NCBI RefSeq assembly: GCF_029892285.1
Contig: NZ_JARXVM010000013.1
Location: 62,001 to 126,000 of the forward strand
Direction of reading: 5' to 3'
From: Rhizobium sp. SG_E_25_P2
GTDB lineage: Bacteria > Pseudomonadota > Alphaproteobacteria > Rhizobiales > Rhizobiaceae
Length of the DNA: 64,000 nucleotides
This document shows positions 26,538 through 34,812 of the stretch, piece by piece. How positions within the stretch are numbered: the first letter of the stretch is position 1; each line of letters starts with the position of its first letter. Position numbers and translations under genes: made by a program. The notes below the pieces were generated by a model. The model made no database searches. It had not been told where the DNA came from and saw only the letters and a program-made list of their open reading frames with translations.

Positions 26538-26551
26538 TTGCTCTTTGACAA
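26538..26551. promoter_or_regulatory. NnrR-type box between norE and the small-protein/nnrU pair
   Basis: TTGCTCTTTGACAA fits TTG-N8-CAA and overlaps a second perfect palindrome, CTCTTTGACAAAGAG (26541-26555). It lies 54 bases before norE and 50 before the 51-residue gene, so it can drive both directions. Confidence 0.6.
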
Positions 26552-26600
26552 AGAGCAGGCGGCTTCAACGGCGGATAGAACGAGAAACGGAGATTTGACC

Positions 26601-26756
26601 ATGACGGATGCGCAGACGGGACTTATGGTGGCGACGCCTGTGATCATCGGGTTTTCAATCGCGCTTTACAGAATGGGCGTGCTGCAGCGCTACAGCACGA
26701 CGGTCGCGGTGATGGCGTCTGTCGTGATCGCGGGCGTGCTGTTCTTTCAGCAATAG
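26601..26756 (+). CDS. 51-residue membrane protein upstream of nnrU
   Basis: A short protein with two predicted membrane helices (LMVATPVIIGFSIALY and TVAVMASVVIAGVLFF). It starts 50 bases after the regulatory box and ends 13 bases before nnrU. Rhodobacter has a small nnrT gene between nnrS and nnrU, and this could be its counterpart, but the length gives too little to decide. Coding is supported by position, codon usage and a clean membrane pattern. Confidence 0.65.
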   Translation: MTDAQTGLMVATPVIIGFSIALYRMGVLQRYSTTVAVMASVVIAGVLFFQQ

Positions 26757-26769
26757 GGTTGCGGCCGCC

Positions 26770-27441
26770 ATGATCCGCCTTCTCATCGCGTTCTCCGTCT
26801 TCATCGCGCTGCATTCGGTCCCGGCGATCCCTGCCCTGCGCGGTCGGCTGATCGAAAAAATGGGGCGCAGGGCCTACCTCATCGCCTATTCGGTCGTCTC
26901 GACGCTGGTTCTCGGCTGGCTGTTCTACGAGGCGCTGCAGACGGATTATATCGAGCTTTGGGAGCCCGCGCCCTGGCAGGCCTGGATCACCTTCCTGCTG
27001 GCTCCGGTCGGCCTATTCCTGGTCATCGCAGGACTGATCAGCCCTAATCCTTTCTCGGTTACGCTGAGGCGACAGACGGAAAAAATCGGCGCTGTCGTCA
27101 GGCTCACCCGCCATCCGGTGCTCTGGGGTTTTTTCGTCTGGGCCATCGGCCATATCGCGCCGAATGGCGATCTGCGGTCGCTGCTGCTGTTCGGCGGTTT
27201 TGCGCTGTTTTCGCTAGGCGGCGTTGCTATTCAGGAAGGCCGCAGCCGCAAACGTTTCGGCGCTCGTTGGAATACCGTCTCGGAGGGCACCTCCTGTGTA
27301 TTTCGCAATCCTTTCAACCTCCGCTGGGACGCGCTGGCCCGGTTGGCATTCGCTCTCACCGCGCTTACAGCCGCGCTTCTACTGGAAGGCGGCCATCTGG
27401 CGGCCCTCGGTGTCGATCCAATGGCGATGGCGACAGGTTGA
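26770..27441 (+). CDS. nnrU: NnrU family membrane protein
   Basis: 223 residues with about six helices. The family signature VRLTRHPVLWGFFVWAIGHI (about 115-134) and IQEGRSRKRFG are present; the fold is related to isoprenylcysteine methyltransferase-like membrane proteins. NnrU is needed for nitrite/NO reduction in Rhodobacter by an unclear mechanism. It is the last gene of the denitrification island. Confidence 0.9.
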   Translation: MIRLLIAFSVFIALHSVPAIPALRGRLIEKMGRRAYLIAYSVVSTLVLGWLFYEALQTDYIELWEPAPWQAWITFLLAPVGLFLVIAGLISPNPFSVTLRRQTEKIGAVVRLTRHPVLWGFFVWAIGHIAPNGDLRSLLLFGGFALFSLGGVAIQEGRSRKRFGARWNTVSEGTSCVFRNPFNLRWDALARLAFALTALTAALLLEGGHLAALGVDPMAMATG

Positions 27442-27606
27442 GTTTGAGCTGCTCGGGCGACGTAAAAACTTTCCCGCCGTATCAACAAGGGGTCATGTCG
27501 CCGCCAGGATGAGGTTCCTAACCACATGGCCTACGAGGCGCACAAGACCACGATCGGCGACCATCTCGTCGCAAGCTCGCTGGATGTCTGCTTCTAGTTT
27601 ACCACC

Positions 27607-27652
27607 TGCGTCGCTTTGCCGAGAGCTATTGGCAACTCCACCCGGCGCTCGT
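27607..27652 (+). pseudogene. fragment of a second large-recombinase gene
   Basis: LRRFAESYWQLHPALV is encoded here. It matches residues 172-187 of the 786-residue recombinase (MRRFGESYWQLHRAVV), with about 41 of 46 bases identical. Nothing else of that gene is clear in 27442-27947, which otherwise holds only decayed sequence with no open gene I trust. Confidence 0.55.
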
Positions 27653-27947
27653 GTGTGGATGCCCCCGGTTTGGCAAGAAGAATTTTCTAACGACTGTCTG
27701 CGGACGAGGAATTCTATCGGTCGTTTGTCAGGCCTCATAATGTGGCCTGAAGTAGCCACGGGCCGGGATGCAGTTCGAAGAACAGGGTCCACATCGGTTC
27801 AGAGAGCTTGGTTGGCTCGAGCCCCGGGACTGGCTTACCCCGTTCTGAACATTGAAGTCCTTTCCGCATCGTTCCGTCAGTCGATCTTCTCACCGGGGCT
27901 CATCACCCCAGGCATTTTCCGCATTGCCGCCCAATGGAGGCAGCGGG

Positions 27948-28961
27948 TCACGCCATCCTGTAATTCTGCTCCCTTGTCATCATCGCCCATATAATGCGCG
28001 CCATCTTGTTGGCGAGTGCGACGGCGGCGACCATTCTAGGTTTCCGACCAAGAATGTGGCCGAGCCAATTATCTGGAAGCACACCCTTGCGGACGATCCA
28101 TCGAATAAGGCTCATGGCCCCTACGATCAGTAATCTGCGAATATCGGTTTGTCCCATTTTGCTGACACCGCCCAGACGGGTCTTTCCACCCGTCGAGTGC
28201 TGTCTTGGAACGAGGCCGAGCCAGGCGGCAAAGTTTCGACCGCTCTTGAAAGCACGAAGATCGGGTGCGAAGGCAAGGATCGCGCCGGCGGTCACCGGCC
28301 CTACGCCAGGAACAGTGCAGAGACGTTGCATGTCTTCATTCGACTTCGTGGTCTCGCGAAGCTTCAGGCTCAGTTCGTCGACCTTTTCGCTGAGCAGCCC
28401 GATCTGATCCAGGTAGAGCTGGCCGATTACTCGAACGCTATCCGGCAGATCAGCAGCCTCATCAGCCAGTATGCCTGGAACCGCACCGAGATTGGCAGGG
28501 CCTTGGGCAACGACTATTCCGAACTCTGCCAGATGGCCGCGCAGGGCATTGATGAGCTGGGTGCGCTGGCGCACAAAGCACTGGTGGGTGCGGAATGCTA
28601 CTGCGCGCGCCTGATGCTCGGCGCTCTTGACCGCGACGTAGTGCATGTTCGGACGTAGCGCGGCCTCCGCAATCGCGGCTGCATCGGCGGCGTCATTCTT
28701 CTGGCGTTTGACGAACGGCTTCACATAGATTGGCGGTATCAGCCGTACGTCGTGGCCGCGACTACGCGCGAACCGTCCCCAGAAGTGACTTGTGGCACAC
28801 GCTTCCATCGCCACGATGCACGGCGACTGCTCACTTAGAAACTGCTGCAATCGAGCCCGGGACAGTAACCGGTTGAATAGAACCGCACCGCCGCGATCCG
28901 CGCCACAGACCTGGAAGCTCCGCTTTGCAAGGTCGATCGCAAGGATATGCACCTGTGTCAT
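27948..28961 (-). CDS. IS110-family transposase (DEDD recombinase)
   Basis: 337 residues from the ATG at 28961 (GGAGGAAAG upstream). The RuvC-like DEDD site is visible as D10, E53, D90 and D93. The C-terminal Tnp domain has LCTVPGVGPVTAGAIL and the catalytic serine region PRQHSTGGKTRLGG (S255). The gene is full length and appears intact. It sits at the junction between the denitrification island and the catabolic cluster. IS110 elements insert without target duplication and use a noncoding bridge RNA from a flanking end. Confidence 0.93.
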   Translation of the reverse strand: MTQVHILAIDLAKRSFQVCGADRGGAVLFNRLLSRARLQQFLSEQSPCIVAMEACATSHFWGRFARSRGHDVRLIPPIYVKPFVKRQKNDAADAAAIAEAALRPNMHYVAVKSAEHQARAVAFRTHQCFVRQRTQLINALRGHLAEFGIVVAQGPANLGAVPGILADEAADLPDSVRVIGQLYLDQIGLLSEKVDELSLKLRETTKSNEDMQRLCTVPGVGPVTAGAILAFAPDLRAFKSGRNFAAWLGLVPRQHSTGGKTRLGGVSKMGQTDIRRLLIVGAMSLIRWIVRKGVLPDNWLGHILGRKPRMVAAVALANKMARIIWAMMTREQNYRMA

Positions 28962-28977
28962 CTGCCTTTCCTCCGTG

Positions 28978-28994
28978 AGCGCCACCGTGGCGCT
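28978..28994. repeat. 17-base palindrome beside the IS110 transposase start
   Basis: AGCGCCACCGTGGCGCT has two perfect 8-base arms around one base, 17 bases upstream of the transposase start. It lies in the noncoding end of the element and may be a terminal feature or part of a structured RNA. Confidence 0.5.
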
Positions 28995-29072
28995 GGACAG
29001 GCATCATACTCCGATGCCGGCCGGAGGGGGCATCCACCCCATCAGTTCAGTTTTATCCGTATAATCACAGCA

Positions 29073-30098
29073 TTACCAGATCTTCCGTATGAAGCTGAGT
29101 TGCAAGTAATCACCATCGAATGCGTTTCGGCTGTACACATCGCTCAGGTATTTGATCGAAACCGTCGTGCGCTGGTCAGGAAAATCCACAGCGAGGATTG
29201 GCCCGAGCCGGATTGATTTGTGTCTTTGGCCGTCCTCTGCGGGGACGGCAAGTGAGCCGGTATCATCCTCGATCTGCCAGCGGACATTGCCGGCGAGGCC
29301 GAATTGGAAACGATCGTAGCGCTCCGTGACCGCGAAGTCGGCGGACAGATAGTCGCCGTCACGGTAAGTGAAGCCACCCGTCGCATCCTCCCGTTCGAAA
29401 TTGTGGTTGTAGAACACCCTTCCGGAGAATTCGGTCGCGTCCAGGAAGATCGGTTTCGTCCGGTAGGTGAAGGCGACATTCGGCGACAGAACCCAGCTGT
29501 TGAAGCCCGGATTCCCGACAGCCGTGTTGTCGTAGCTTCCGATCGGGATGGTCACGCCGAGGCCGAGGCCAAGCGTGAACCCCACTGGCATCGGAGGCAC
29601 GAAATCGGCCGTTGGCTTTGGCTGCCCTTCTGCTGCCGGCGGCGGACCATCATACCAGCTCTTCGACCAGAAGAAGAGGTCGGAATAGGCGTCGAAAAGA
29701 CCCGTATGCTTGCTGCTCAGATCCACAGGCAAGGTGTCGGTGATCGTCATATCGTGCTTGCCGTAAGCGAAGATCAGCGACGAGGCCATCCGACCGCCGA
29801 ACAGCTCGCCCGGATAGACATAAAGCCCACCCAATTGGCCTTGAAGAAGTTGCTCGTCCGTATCCGAAAACTTCGCGTCACCATGAGCGTCGCTAAGGCG
29901 ATCCCGTCGGTTACCCCACAGCCCACCGATTGCGTAGAAGCCCGGCTCCGGCGGGAGTTCGGCAGCCCTGATGTCGGACGTCGCCCCAGGTGTCACCGTC
30001 TGGTAGAATTCTGCGGCCTGTGCGCCATTGTCTGGCAGAAAGGTCAGCCCAGCAAGCGCGAGCCATGCCAGCCTGCCATTCGAAATCGATTTGTTCAT
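29073..30098 (-). CDS. SphA/phenol MetA-pathway-like outer-membrane protein
   Basis: 341 residues with a signal peptide (about 1-28, cleavage near AQA-AEF). The mature part has alternating aromatic strands typical of an outer-membrane barrel and ends in a short amphipathic strand with a terminal tryptophan. Features such as GFYAIGG, LGLGVTIPIGSYD and FDYLxAD-like strands resemble the SphA/COG4313 family found in aromatic degradation clusters, probably an uptake channel. It follows the MFS gene by 21 bases. Confidence 0.78.
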   Translation of the reverse strand: MNKSISNGRLAWLALAGLTFLPDNGAQAAEFYQTVTPGATSDIRAAELPPEPGFYAIGGLWGNRRDRLSDAHGDAKFSDTDEQLLQGQLGGLYVYPGELFGGRMASSLIFAYGKHDMTITDTLPVDLSSKHTGLFDAYSDLFFWSKSWYDGPPPAAEGQPKPTADFVPPMPVGFTLGLGLGVTIPIGSYDNTAVGNPGFNSWVLSPNVAFTYRTKPIFLDATEFSGRVFYNHNFEREDATGGFTYRDGDYLSADFAVTERYDRFQFGLAGNVRWQIEDDTGSLAVPAEDGQRHKSIRLGPILAVDFPDQRTTVSIKYLSDVYSRNAFDGDYLQLSFIRKIW

Positions 30099-30119
30099 TT
30101 CAGTCCCCCTTTGATGATT

Positions 30120-31343
30120 TCAATGCACCGGAACGACCGGGCTGCCCGTCGTGGCGGGCTCTCGAAGCGCTCGGCCAAAGGCAAATCCGGCCAGCAGAAG
30201 CAGCCCGCACAGCGCCGTGAACCCGGCAAAGACCGCCATCGCGGCGACCATGCCGCCACCAAGTGCCGCCACACCGGCAACCACGATCGGGCAGACGAAC
30301 TGGCCGATGAAGAACATCGACGTCCACAGACCGGAGACACGGCCACGATAGCCTTCCGGCAAGTTGCTCATGGTGAAGGCCAGCACGAGCGGCAGGGAAA
30401 TGCCGCACCCGACATTGTTGATGAACATGCCCACGACACCCCCGGCCAGCGACGACTGGGTGTAGAGAACGGCAAAGCCTACCGCTTGCGTCAGCATGGC
30501 ACCGGCGAGCAGTGCCCCGACCGGACGCCTTGACTGAAAGCGAAAGAGTGCGGCGCCTGCGACGACACCGACGGATCCCATGGCGCTGGCAAGCCCCAGC
30601 ATGCTGGGGTCGGAATAGCCGCGTTCGCTGAGGACCAGCGAGATATGCACGGGCGTGATGTAGAACAGCGCACCGCAGATCAACGTCGCCGAGAGCGTGC
30701 CGACAAAGCGAAGATCGACGATGCTCCGAATGCCGTCGGCAACATCGGACTCGGCAGCTTTGCCCACGGCACCACGTGCCGGCTCGAAGATGATCGCCAG
30801 GATCAGCGGAATGAAAAGCGCCGTTGCGCCGTAAACGAGGAAGGGCGCCCGCCAGTTGTAGTTGCCGAGAAACCCAGCCAGGACGAAGCAAACCGTCGCC
30901 ACGAGGGCTGCGGAACCGAACTGCACCGAAAGCCAGTGAGCCCGCCGCTGTCCCGTGAAATAATCGCAGATCAGCGCTGTGCTCGCCGTCATCACGCCCG
31001 CCTCGGCGATGCCGACGACCGCGCGGGTTGCGATGATGGCGTGGAGATTGTCGAGCCAGAACGGTGCAATGCCAGCGGCGGCATAAAGCCCGAGCGCCCA
31101 GACCAGCACGCTCCGCCGGCCGAAACGGTCGGTGAGCAAACCGGCAACAGGCGCGAGCAGCGCCACGAAAAGAGCGGGCGTGACCAGCGCAAGCGGCGCC
31201 AGCAAGGACGCGTGCGGCACATCAGCGAAATGCTCGATCATGTGTGGCAAGACGGGCGCGAATAGGGTCGACCCGATCGGGGCGAGCCATGCGGCCGCCA
31301 CCAGCAGCAGCCCGTGACGGGTACCCGCTGTCATAGTTTGCAT
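30120..31343 (-). CDS. MFS transporter
   Basis: 407 residues from the ATG at 31343, preceded by a strong GGAGGAGG. About twelve membrane helices, with the family loop motif GLLTDRFGRRSVLVWALG between helices 2 and 3. It probably imports an aromatic substrate or exports an intermediate, given the flanking catabolic genes. It lies 161 bases after the aldehyde dehydrogenase and 21 before the SphA-like gene in a likely operon. Confidence 0.88.
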   Translation of the reverse strand: MQTMTAGTRHGLLLVAAAWLAPIGSTLFAPVLPHMIEHFADVPHASLLAPLALVTPALFVALLAPVAGLLTDRFGRRSVLVWALGLYAAAGIAPFWLDNLHAIIATRAVVGIAEAGVMTASTALICDYFTGQRRAHWLSVQFGSAALVATVCFVLAGFLGNYNWRAPFLVYGATALFIPLILAIIFEPARGAVGKAAESDVADGIRSIVDLRFVGTLSATLICGALFYITPVHISLVLSERGYSDPSMLGLASAMGSVGVVAGAALFRFQSRRPVGALLAGAMLTQAVGFAVLYTQSSLAGGVVGMFINNVGCGISLPLVLAFTMSNLPEGYRGRVSGLWTSMFFIGQFVCPIVVAGVAALGGGMVAAMAVFAGFTALCGLLLLAGFAFGRALREPATTGSPVVPVH

Positions 31344-31504
31344 TTCATCCTCCTCCTCCAGGCACACGTCGGCGATCACGCGCGAGACGTGCCGTGGCTC
31401 CCTTGATTTTGCTGATATGATCCATCCACCGGTCCAACCCGACCGGAGGCATGCCTGCATTCAAAATCGAATGGCGCGCCCCTCCTCGAGCAGCGCCAGT
31501 GCCG

Positions 31505-33010
31505 TTACCGCTGGATCGATATGAAATGATCCGTGGTGAATTCTTCGATGATCCACTTCCCGTTGAAGCGGCCGAGCCCCGAGTTTTTCTCACCCCCGAA
31601 CATCACATGCGGATAGTCGTGGATGGTGATGTCGTTGATATGCGTCATGCCCGCCTCGATGCGCTGGGCAAAGGCGAGGCCCCTTGCCTCGTCGCGGGTG
31701 AACACGGCGCTGGACAAGCCGAATTCCGTATCATTGGCAAAGGCGAGAGCCTCGGCTTCATTCGCCGCCCGGATGATCGGTGCGACGGGTCCGAAGATCT
31801 CGTTACGGGCGAACTCGGAACCATTGTCGACGTCCGCAAAGACATGCGGAGGCACGATGCGGCCCTCGATTGTACCGGATAGGCATTCCCGGAAGCCACT
31901 TTCGCGGGCAAGCGCGATGCTCCTCACAACGCTGCGCACCTGGCTATCGTTGCAGAGCGGCCCAACCAGCGTGTCCGGCTCGTTCGGATCGCCGAACTTC
32001 ACGGCCTTTGCAGCCTCTGTGTAAGCCTCGACAAACCGGTCATAGAGGGATGCATCGACGATGATGCGGTTGGTGCTCATGCAGATCTGGCCCTGATGCA
32101 TGAAGCGTCCGATCAGCGCGGCCCCAACTGCCTTTTCCAGATCGGCATCATCCAGCACAACGAGAGGCGCATTGCCGCCGAGCTCTAGCCCGACGCGCTT
32201 CAGCAGTGACGATTCAGCTGCCACGCGGGCGATGTGGCGGCCGACCGGCGTGGAACCCGTAAACGTCAGCACGCGCGGCACGGGATGACGCGAGAATGCG
32301 TCCCCGATCACGTCGGAACTGCCAACCACAACGTTGAGAACACCCGCCGGCAGGCCAGCCTCTTCGTAGATTTTAGCCAGAAGCAATCCGCCCGTGACCG
32401 GCGTGTCGTTCGACGGCTTCAGCACGACGGCATTGCCGAGTGCGAGCGCTGGTGCCACCGAGCGGTTGGAGAGATGCAGCGGAAAATTCCATGGGCTGAT
32501 GACGCCGACGACGCCGACAGGCTTCTTGTAGACCCGCGCTTCCTTGCGGGGCTTGTCGACAGGAATGATGTGTCCCTGGGCAGCCGCCGGCATGGTAGCC
32601 GCCTCCAGCATGCCGGCGCGTACCGCCCCCAATTCGGCGCCAGCCTTGATGCGCGTGCTCCCGGATTCACGGATCAGCCATTGAATGATTTCGTCCTTGC
32701 GCGCATCGAGAATGGCGACGGCCCTAAAGAACAGGGCGGCGCGTTCCGACGGCAGCGTGAAGGCCCATTCGACCTGGGCGCGATAAGCGGCATCGAAGGC
32801 CTGGTCGAGATCGCTGATGCTTGCCTGGGCGATCTCCGCAAGCACCGAACCATCATAGGGGTTCCGGTCGATAACGGTCTTACCCGCTGTGCCGGCAAGC
32901 CAACGACCGGCAATGAACTGCCCGGTGAACCCGTCATAGGGACGCGGGACGAAGACGTAATGATCGACTGGATGCTGCACGGCTTGGTCTCCTATCGCGG
33001 CATCCGGCAT
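31505..33010 (-). CDS. aldehyde dehydrogenase, vanillin/benzaldehyde-dehydrogenase-like
   Basis: 501 residues from the ATG at 33010 (GGAG seven bases upstream); a GTG five codons earlier is also possible. The NAD(P)-dependent ALDH plan is complete: SPWNFPL with N175, the TGSTPVG cofactor turn, ELGGN with the general base E276, and GQICMSTNR with the nucleophile C310. It should oxidise an aromatic aldehyde released by the dioxygenase encoded next to it. Its promoter has a palindrome shared with the IclR/extradiol promoter. Confidence 0.92.
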   Translation of the reverse strand: MPDAAIGDQAVQHPVDHYVFVPRPYDGFTGQFIAGRWLAGTAGKTVIDRNPYDGSVLAEIAQASISDLDQAFDAAYRAQVEWAFTLPSERAALFFRAVAILDARKDEIIQWLIRESGSTRIKAGAELGAVRAGMLEAATMPAAAQGHIIPVDKPRKEARVYKKPVGVVGVISPWNFPLHLSNRSVAPALALGNAVVLKPSNDTPVTGGLLLAKIYEEAGLPAGVLNVVVGSSDVIGDAFSRHPVPRVLTFTGSTPVGRHIARVAAESSLLKRVGLELGGNAPLVVLDDADLEKAVGAALIGRFMHQGQICMSTNRIIVDASLYDRFVEAYTEAAKAVKFGDPNEPDTLVGPLCNDSQVRSVVRSIALARESGFRECLSGTIEGRIVPPHVFADVDNGSEFARNEIFGPVAPIIRAANEAEALAFANDTEFGLSSAVFTRDEARGLAFAQRIEAGMTHINDITIHDYPHVMFGGEKNSGLGRFNGKWIIEEFTTDHFISIQR

Positions 33011-33115
33011 CGCCCGCTCCGTCACCGATTATCCCTCGGTGCGGATGGGCACAGCGACAGACGCGCCTCCTCATAGACCAAAACCTAATCTACAAATTTG
33101 CAGATCGTCAAGCTG

Positions 33116-33138
33116 AAATTATCGTAAAATGATAATTT
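33116..33138. promoter_or_regulatory. operator-like inverted repeat upstream of aldehyde dehydrogenase
   Basis: Perfect 8-base arms AAATTATC/GATAATTT around a 7-base centre. The core TTATC-N7-GATAA recurs at 36345 between the IclR and extradiol genes, so it is a candidate site for the IclR regulator. Confidence 0.5.
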
Positions 33139-33188
33139 GGATATATTCTACTCTGCGTTCATACTTTATGGCGGCAGCAATGCCTTTC

Positions 33189-33216
33189 AACCCCGCAAGC
33201 CACTGCCTGCGGGGTT
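33189..33216. terminator. hairpin after the carotenoid-oxygenase gene
   Basis: A 9-base-pair stem AACCCCGCA/TGCGGGGTT with a 10-base loop, 37 bases beyond the dioxygenase stop. It lacks a T-run, so it may be a weak or rho-assisted terminator. Confidence 0.4.
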
Positions 33217-33252
33217 ACGCGTCCATCAGAGCGAAATCGGGTTATGCGGATT

Positions 33253-34719
33253 TTAGCCGGCCCGCACAGCTAAGCTTGGCACCCAGTTCCCATGCAGCGA
33301 CATACGCAGCCGGATCGGCAGCTTCACCGTGGCGATTGGGCCCTCATCCAGGTGCTGCGCATCGAGGATCAACAGGTCGGTCGCCTGCTCCAGCAATCGG
33401 TTGCGAAGGGCGATGACATACCCCTCCCCTTCGGCCGCATCGGCACTTTTGGGGACAAAGATCGGCTCCTGGAAGCAGGACTGATCATCCGCAAACCACG
33501 TCTTGATCCGCCCCGTCGAAACATTGATATGCGCCAGCTGATTGAAGAACTGAAACGGACGCGGCCCGATCTGCGCCTCATTGAAGGGCTTGCTCGGGTC
33601 CATGGCGATGACGAAGCCATGGCTGTAATGCCGGCCCATATAGCGGTCGTCACTCCGCGGGAATTCGCAAGGGAACCGCGTCAGGGGCGCCATGTCCAGA
33701 CCATTCGCGGTGGAATTCATATCGATGGTCAGACGCATCATGTTAGACGCCAGCGTTTCCGGCGGTGGTACAGTCCCGTCTGCCTGGGGGAAGAAATAGA
33801 AGATGTTGCCGCTGGTAATCGGCATGTCGATAAAAATACGGCCACGGTCATCAAAAGCGTTGAGCGTATGCCCCTGGAAGCCGTTCGGCGCCTTGAACCA
33901 CCGGACATCCCGGCCGTCACCGTCGCGGCGAAGCACACCGAACAGCTGGTCGAGCCCTGGCTGCCATTCGAAATGCCGCCCACCATTCTTCATGCGATCA
34001 AGATCTGAGGTCAGCGGCATCAACGGAAAGATCACGTAGTTTTCGGTCACCGCGAAATCGTGAATCATCGCCGCATAGGGCGCGACGATCCATGTCTCGC
34101 GCTTCTTCCGACCGGAGGAATCGATCTCGTAGTAGACGATGTCGGGCGTCGCGTCGCCCCTGGCCTCGTAGCCAAAACAGAGCAGATCTCCATTGGCGGG
34201 ATCGATTTTAGGATGGGCGGTAAAGGTCGCGCTGGTCAGCTGGCCATTGAAGTCCCACAACCCGATCGTTTCCATTGTCACGGGATCAAGCGCATAGGGC
34301 GCACTGTCTTCCTTCAGCGCCAGAAGCTTGCCGCCATGCACGACGACATTGGTGTTTGCCGTGCTGTTGTTCAGTTCGCGGACGCTCGGATCGTTTGTGT
34401 AGCGATTGCGATAGATACCGTGAAGCGAGGCTCTGGCCGCCCGCTGCGCCTTGAGGCGCTCCGTCATCACATAGCGTCGCTTGAAGTCGACATGCCCATT
34501 CTTGAAGGTGAAAGCGGTGATTGCACCGTCGCCATTGAAGAAGATGTCGTCGCCAAGCATCGGCGGATATTGCGGATCCGGAGCCACCTGGAAGAAGGTG
34601 CCATCAATCTCGTCCGGCACGGTACCATCGACCTCAAGGTCATAAATCTCGCCCTCAAACCGCGCAGGTTTGTAGAGTCCACCCGTGAAGTCCGCAGTCG
34701 CTGGGAAAAGTCTGGTCAT
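33253..34719 (-). CDS. carotenoid/lignostilbene/isoeugenol-type cleavage dioxygenase
   Basis: 488 residues of the RPE65/carotenoid-oxygenase family. The four iron-binding histidines are H169 (TAHPK), H220 (MIHDF), H284 (QGHTLNAF) and H476 (SLHGNW). It cleaves an alkene side chain to aldehydes using non-haem iron and oxygen. In this cluster, with an aldehyde dehydrogenase and a ring-cleavage dioxygenase, a phenylpropene or stilbene substrate yielding a benzaldehyde is likely. It is divergent from the TetR gene. Confidence 0.9.
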   Translation of the reverse strand: MTRLFPATADFTGGLYKPARFEGEIYDLEVDGTVPDEIDGTFFQVAPDPQYPPMLGDDIFFNGDGAITAFTFKNGHVDFKRRYVMTERLKAQRAARASLHGIYRNRYTNDPSVRELNNSTANTNVVVHGGKLLALKEDSAPYALDPVTMETIGLWDFNGQLTSATFTAHPKIDPANGDLLCFGYEARGDATPDIVYYEIDSSGRKKRETWIVAPYAAMIHDFAVTENYVIFPLMPLTSDLDRMKNGGRHFEWQPGLDQLFGVLRRDGDGRDVRWFKAPNGFQGHTLNAFDDRGRIFIDMPITSGNIFYFFPQADGTVPPPETLASNMMRLTIDMNSTANGLDMAPLTRFPCEFPRSDDRYMGRHYSHGFVIAMDPSKPFNEAQIGPRPFQFFNQLAHINVSTGRIKTWFADDQSCFQEPIFVPKSADAAEGEGYVIALRNRLLEQATDLLILDAQHLDEGPIATVKLPIRLRMSLHGNWVPSLAVRAG

Positions 34720-34732
34720 CGATTACCTCCTC

Positions 34733-34804
34733 ATAACCGTACACATAAGTACTATTATGAGAATTGCGATCAGTCAACTTAACAGTACGGACCTTTACGG
34801 TTAT
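34733..34804. promoter_or_regulatory. divergent promoter with inverted repeats (dioxygenase/TetR)
   Basis: ATAACCGTA (34733-34741) and its complement TACGGTTAT (34796-34804) bracket this region, and CATAA-N6-TTATG (34744-34759) lies between. These are candidate operators for the TetR protein encoded immediately to the right. Confidence 0.45.
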
Positions 34805-34812
34805 AAGGCGCC

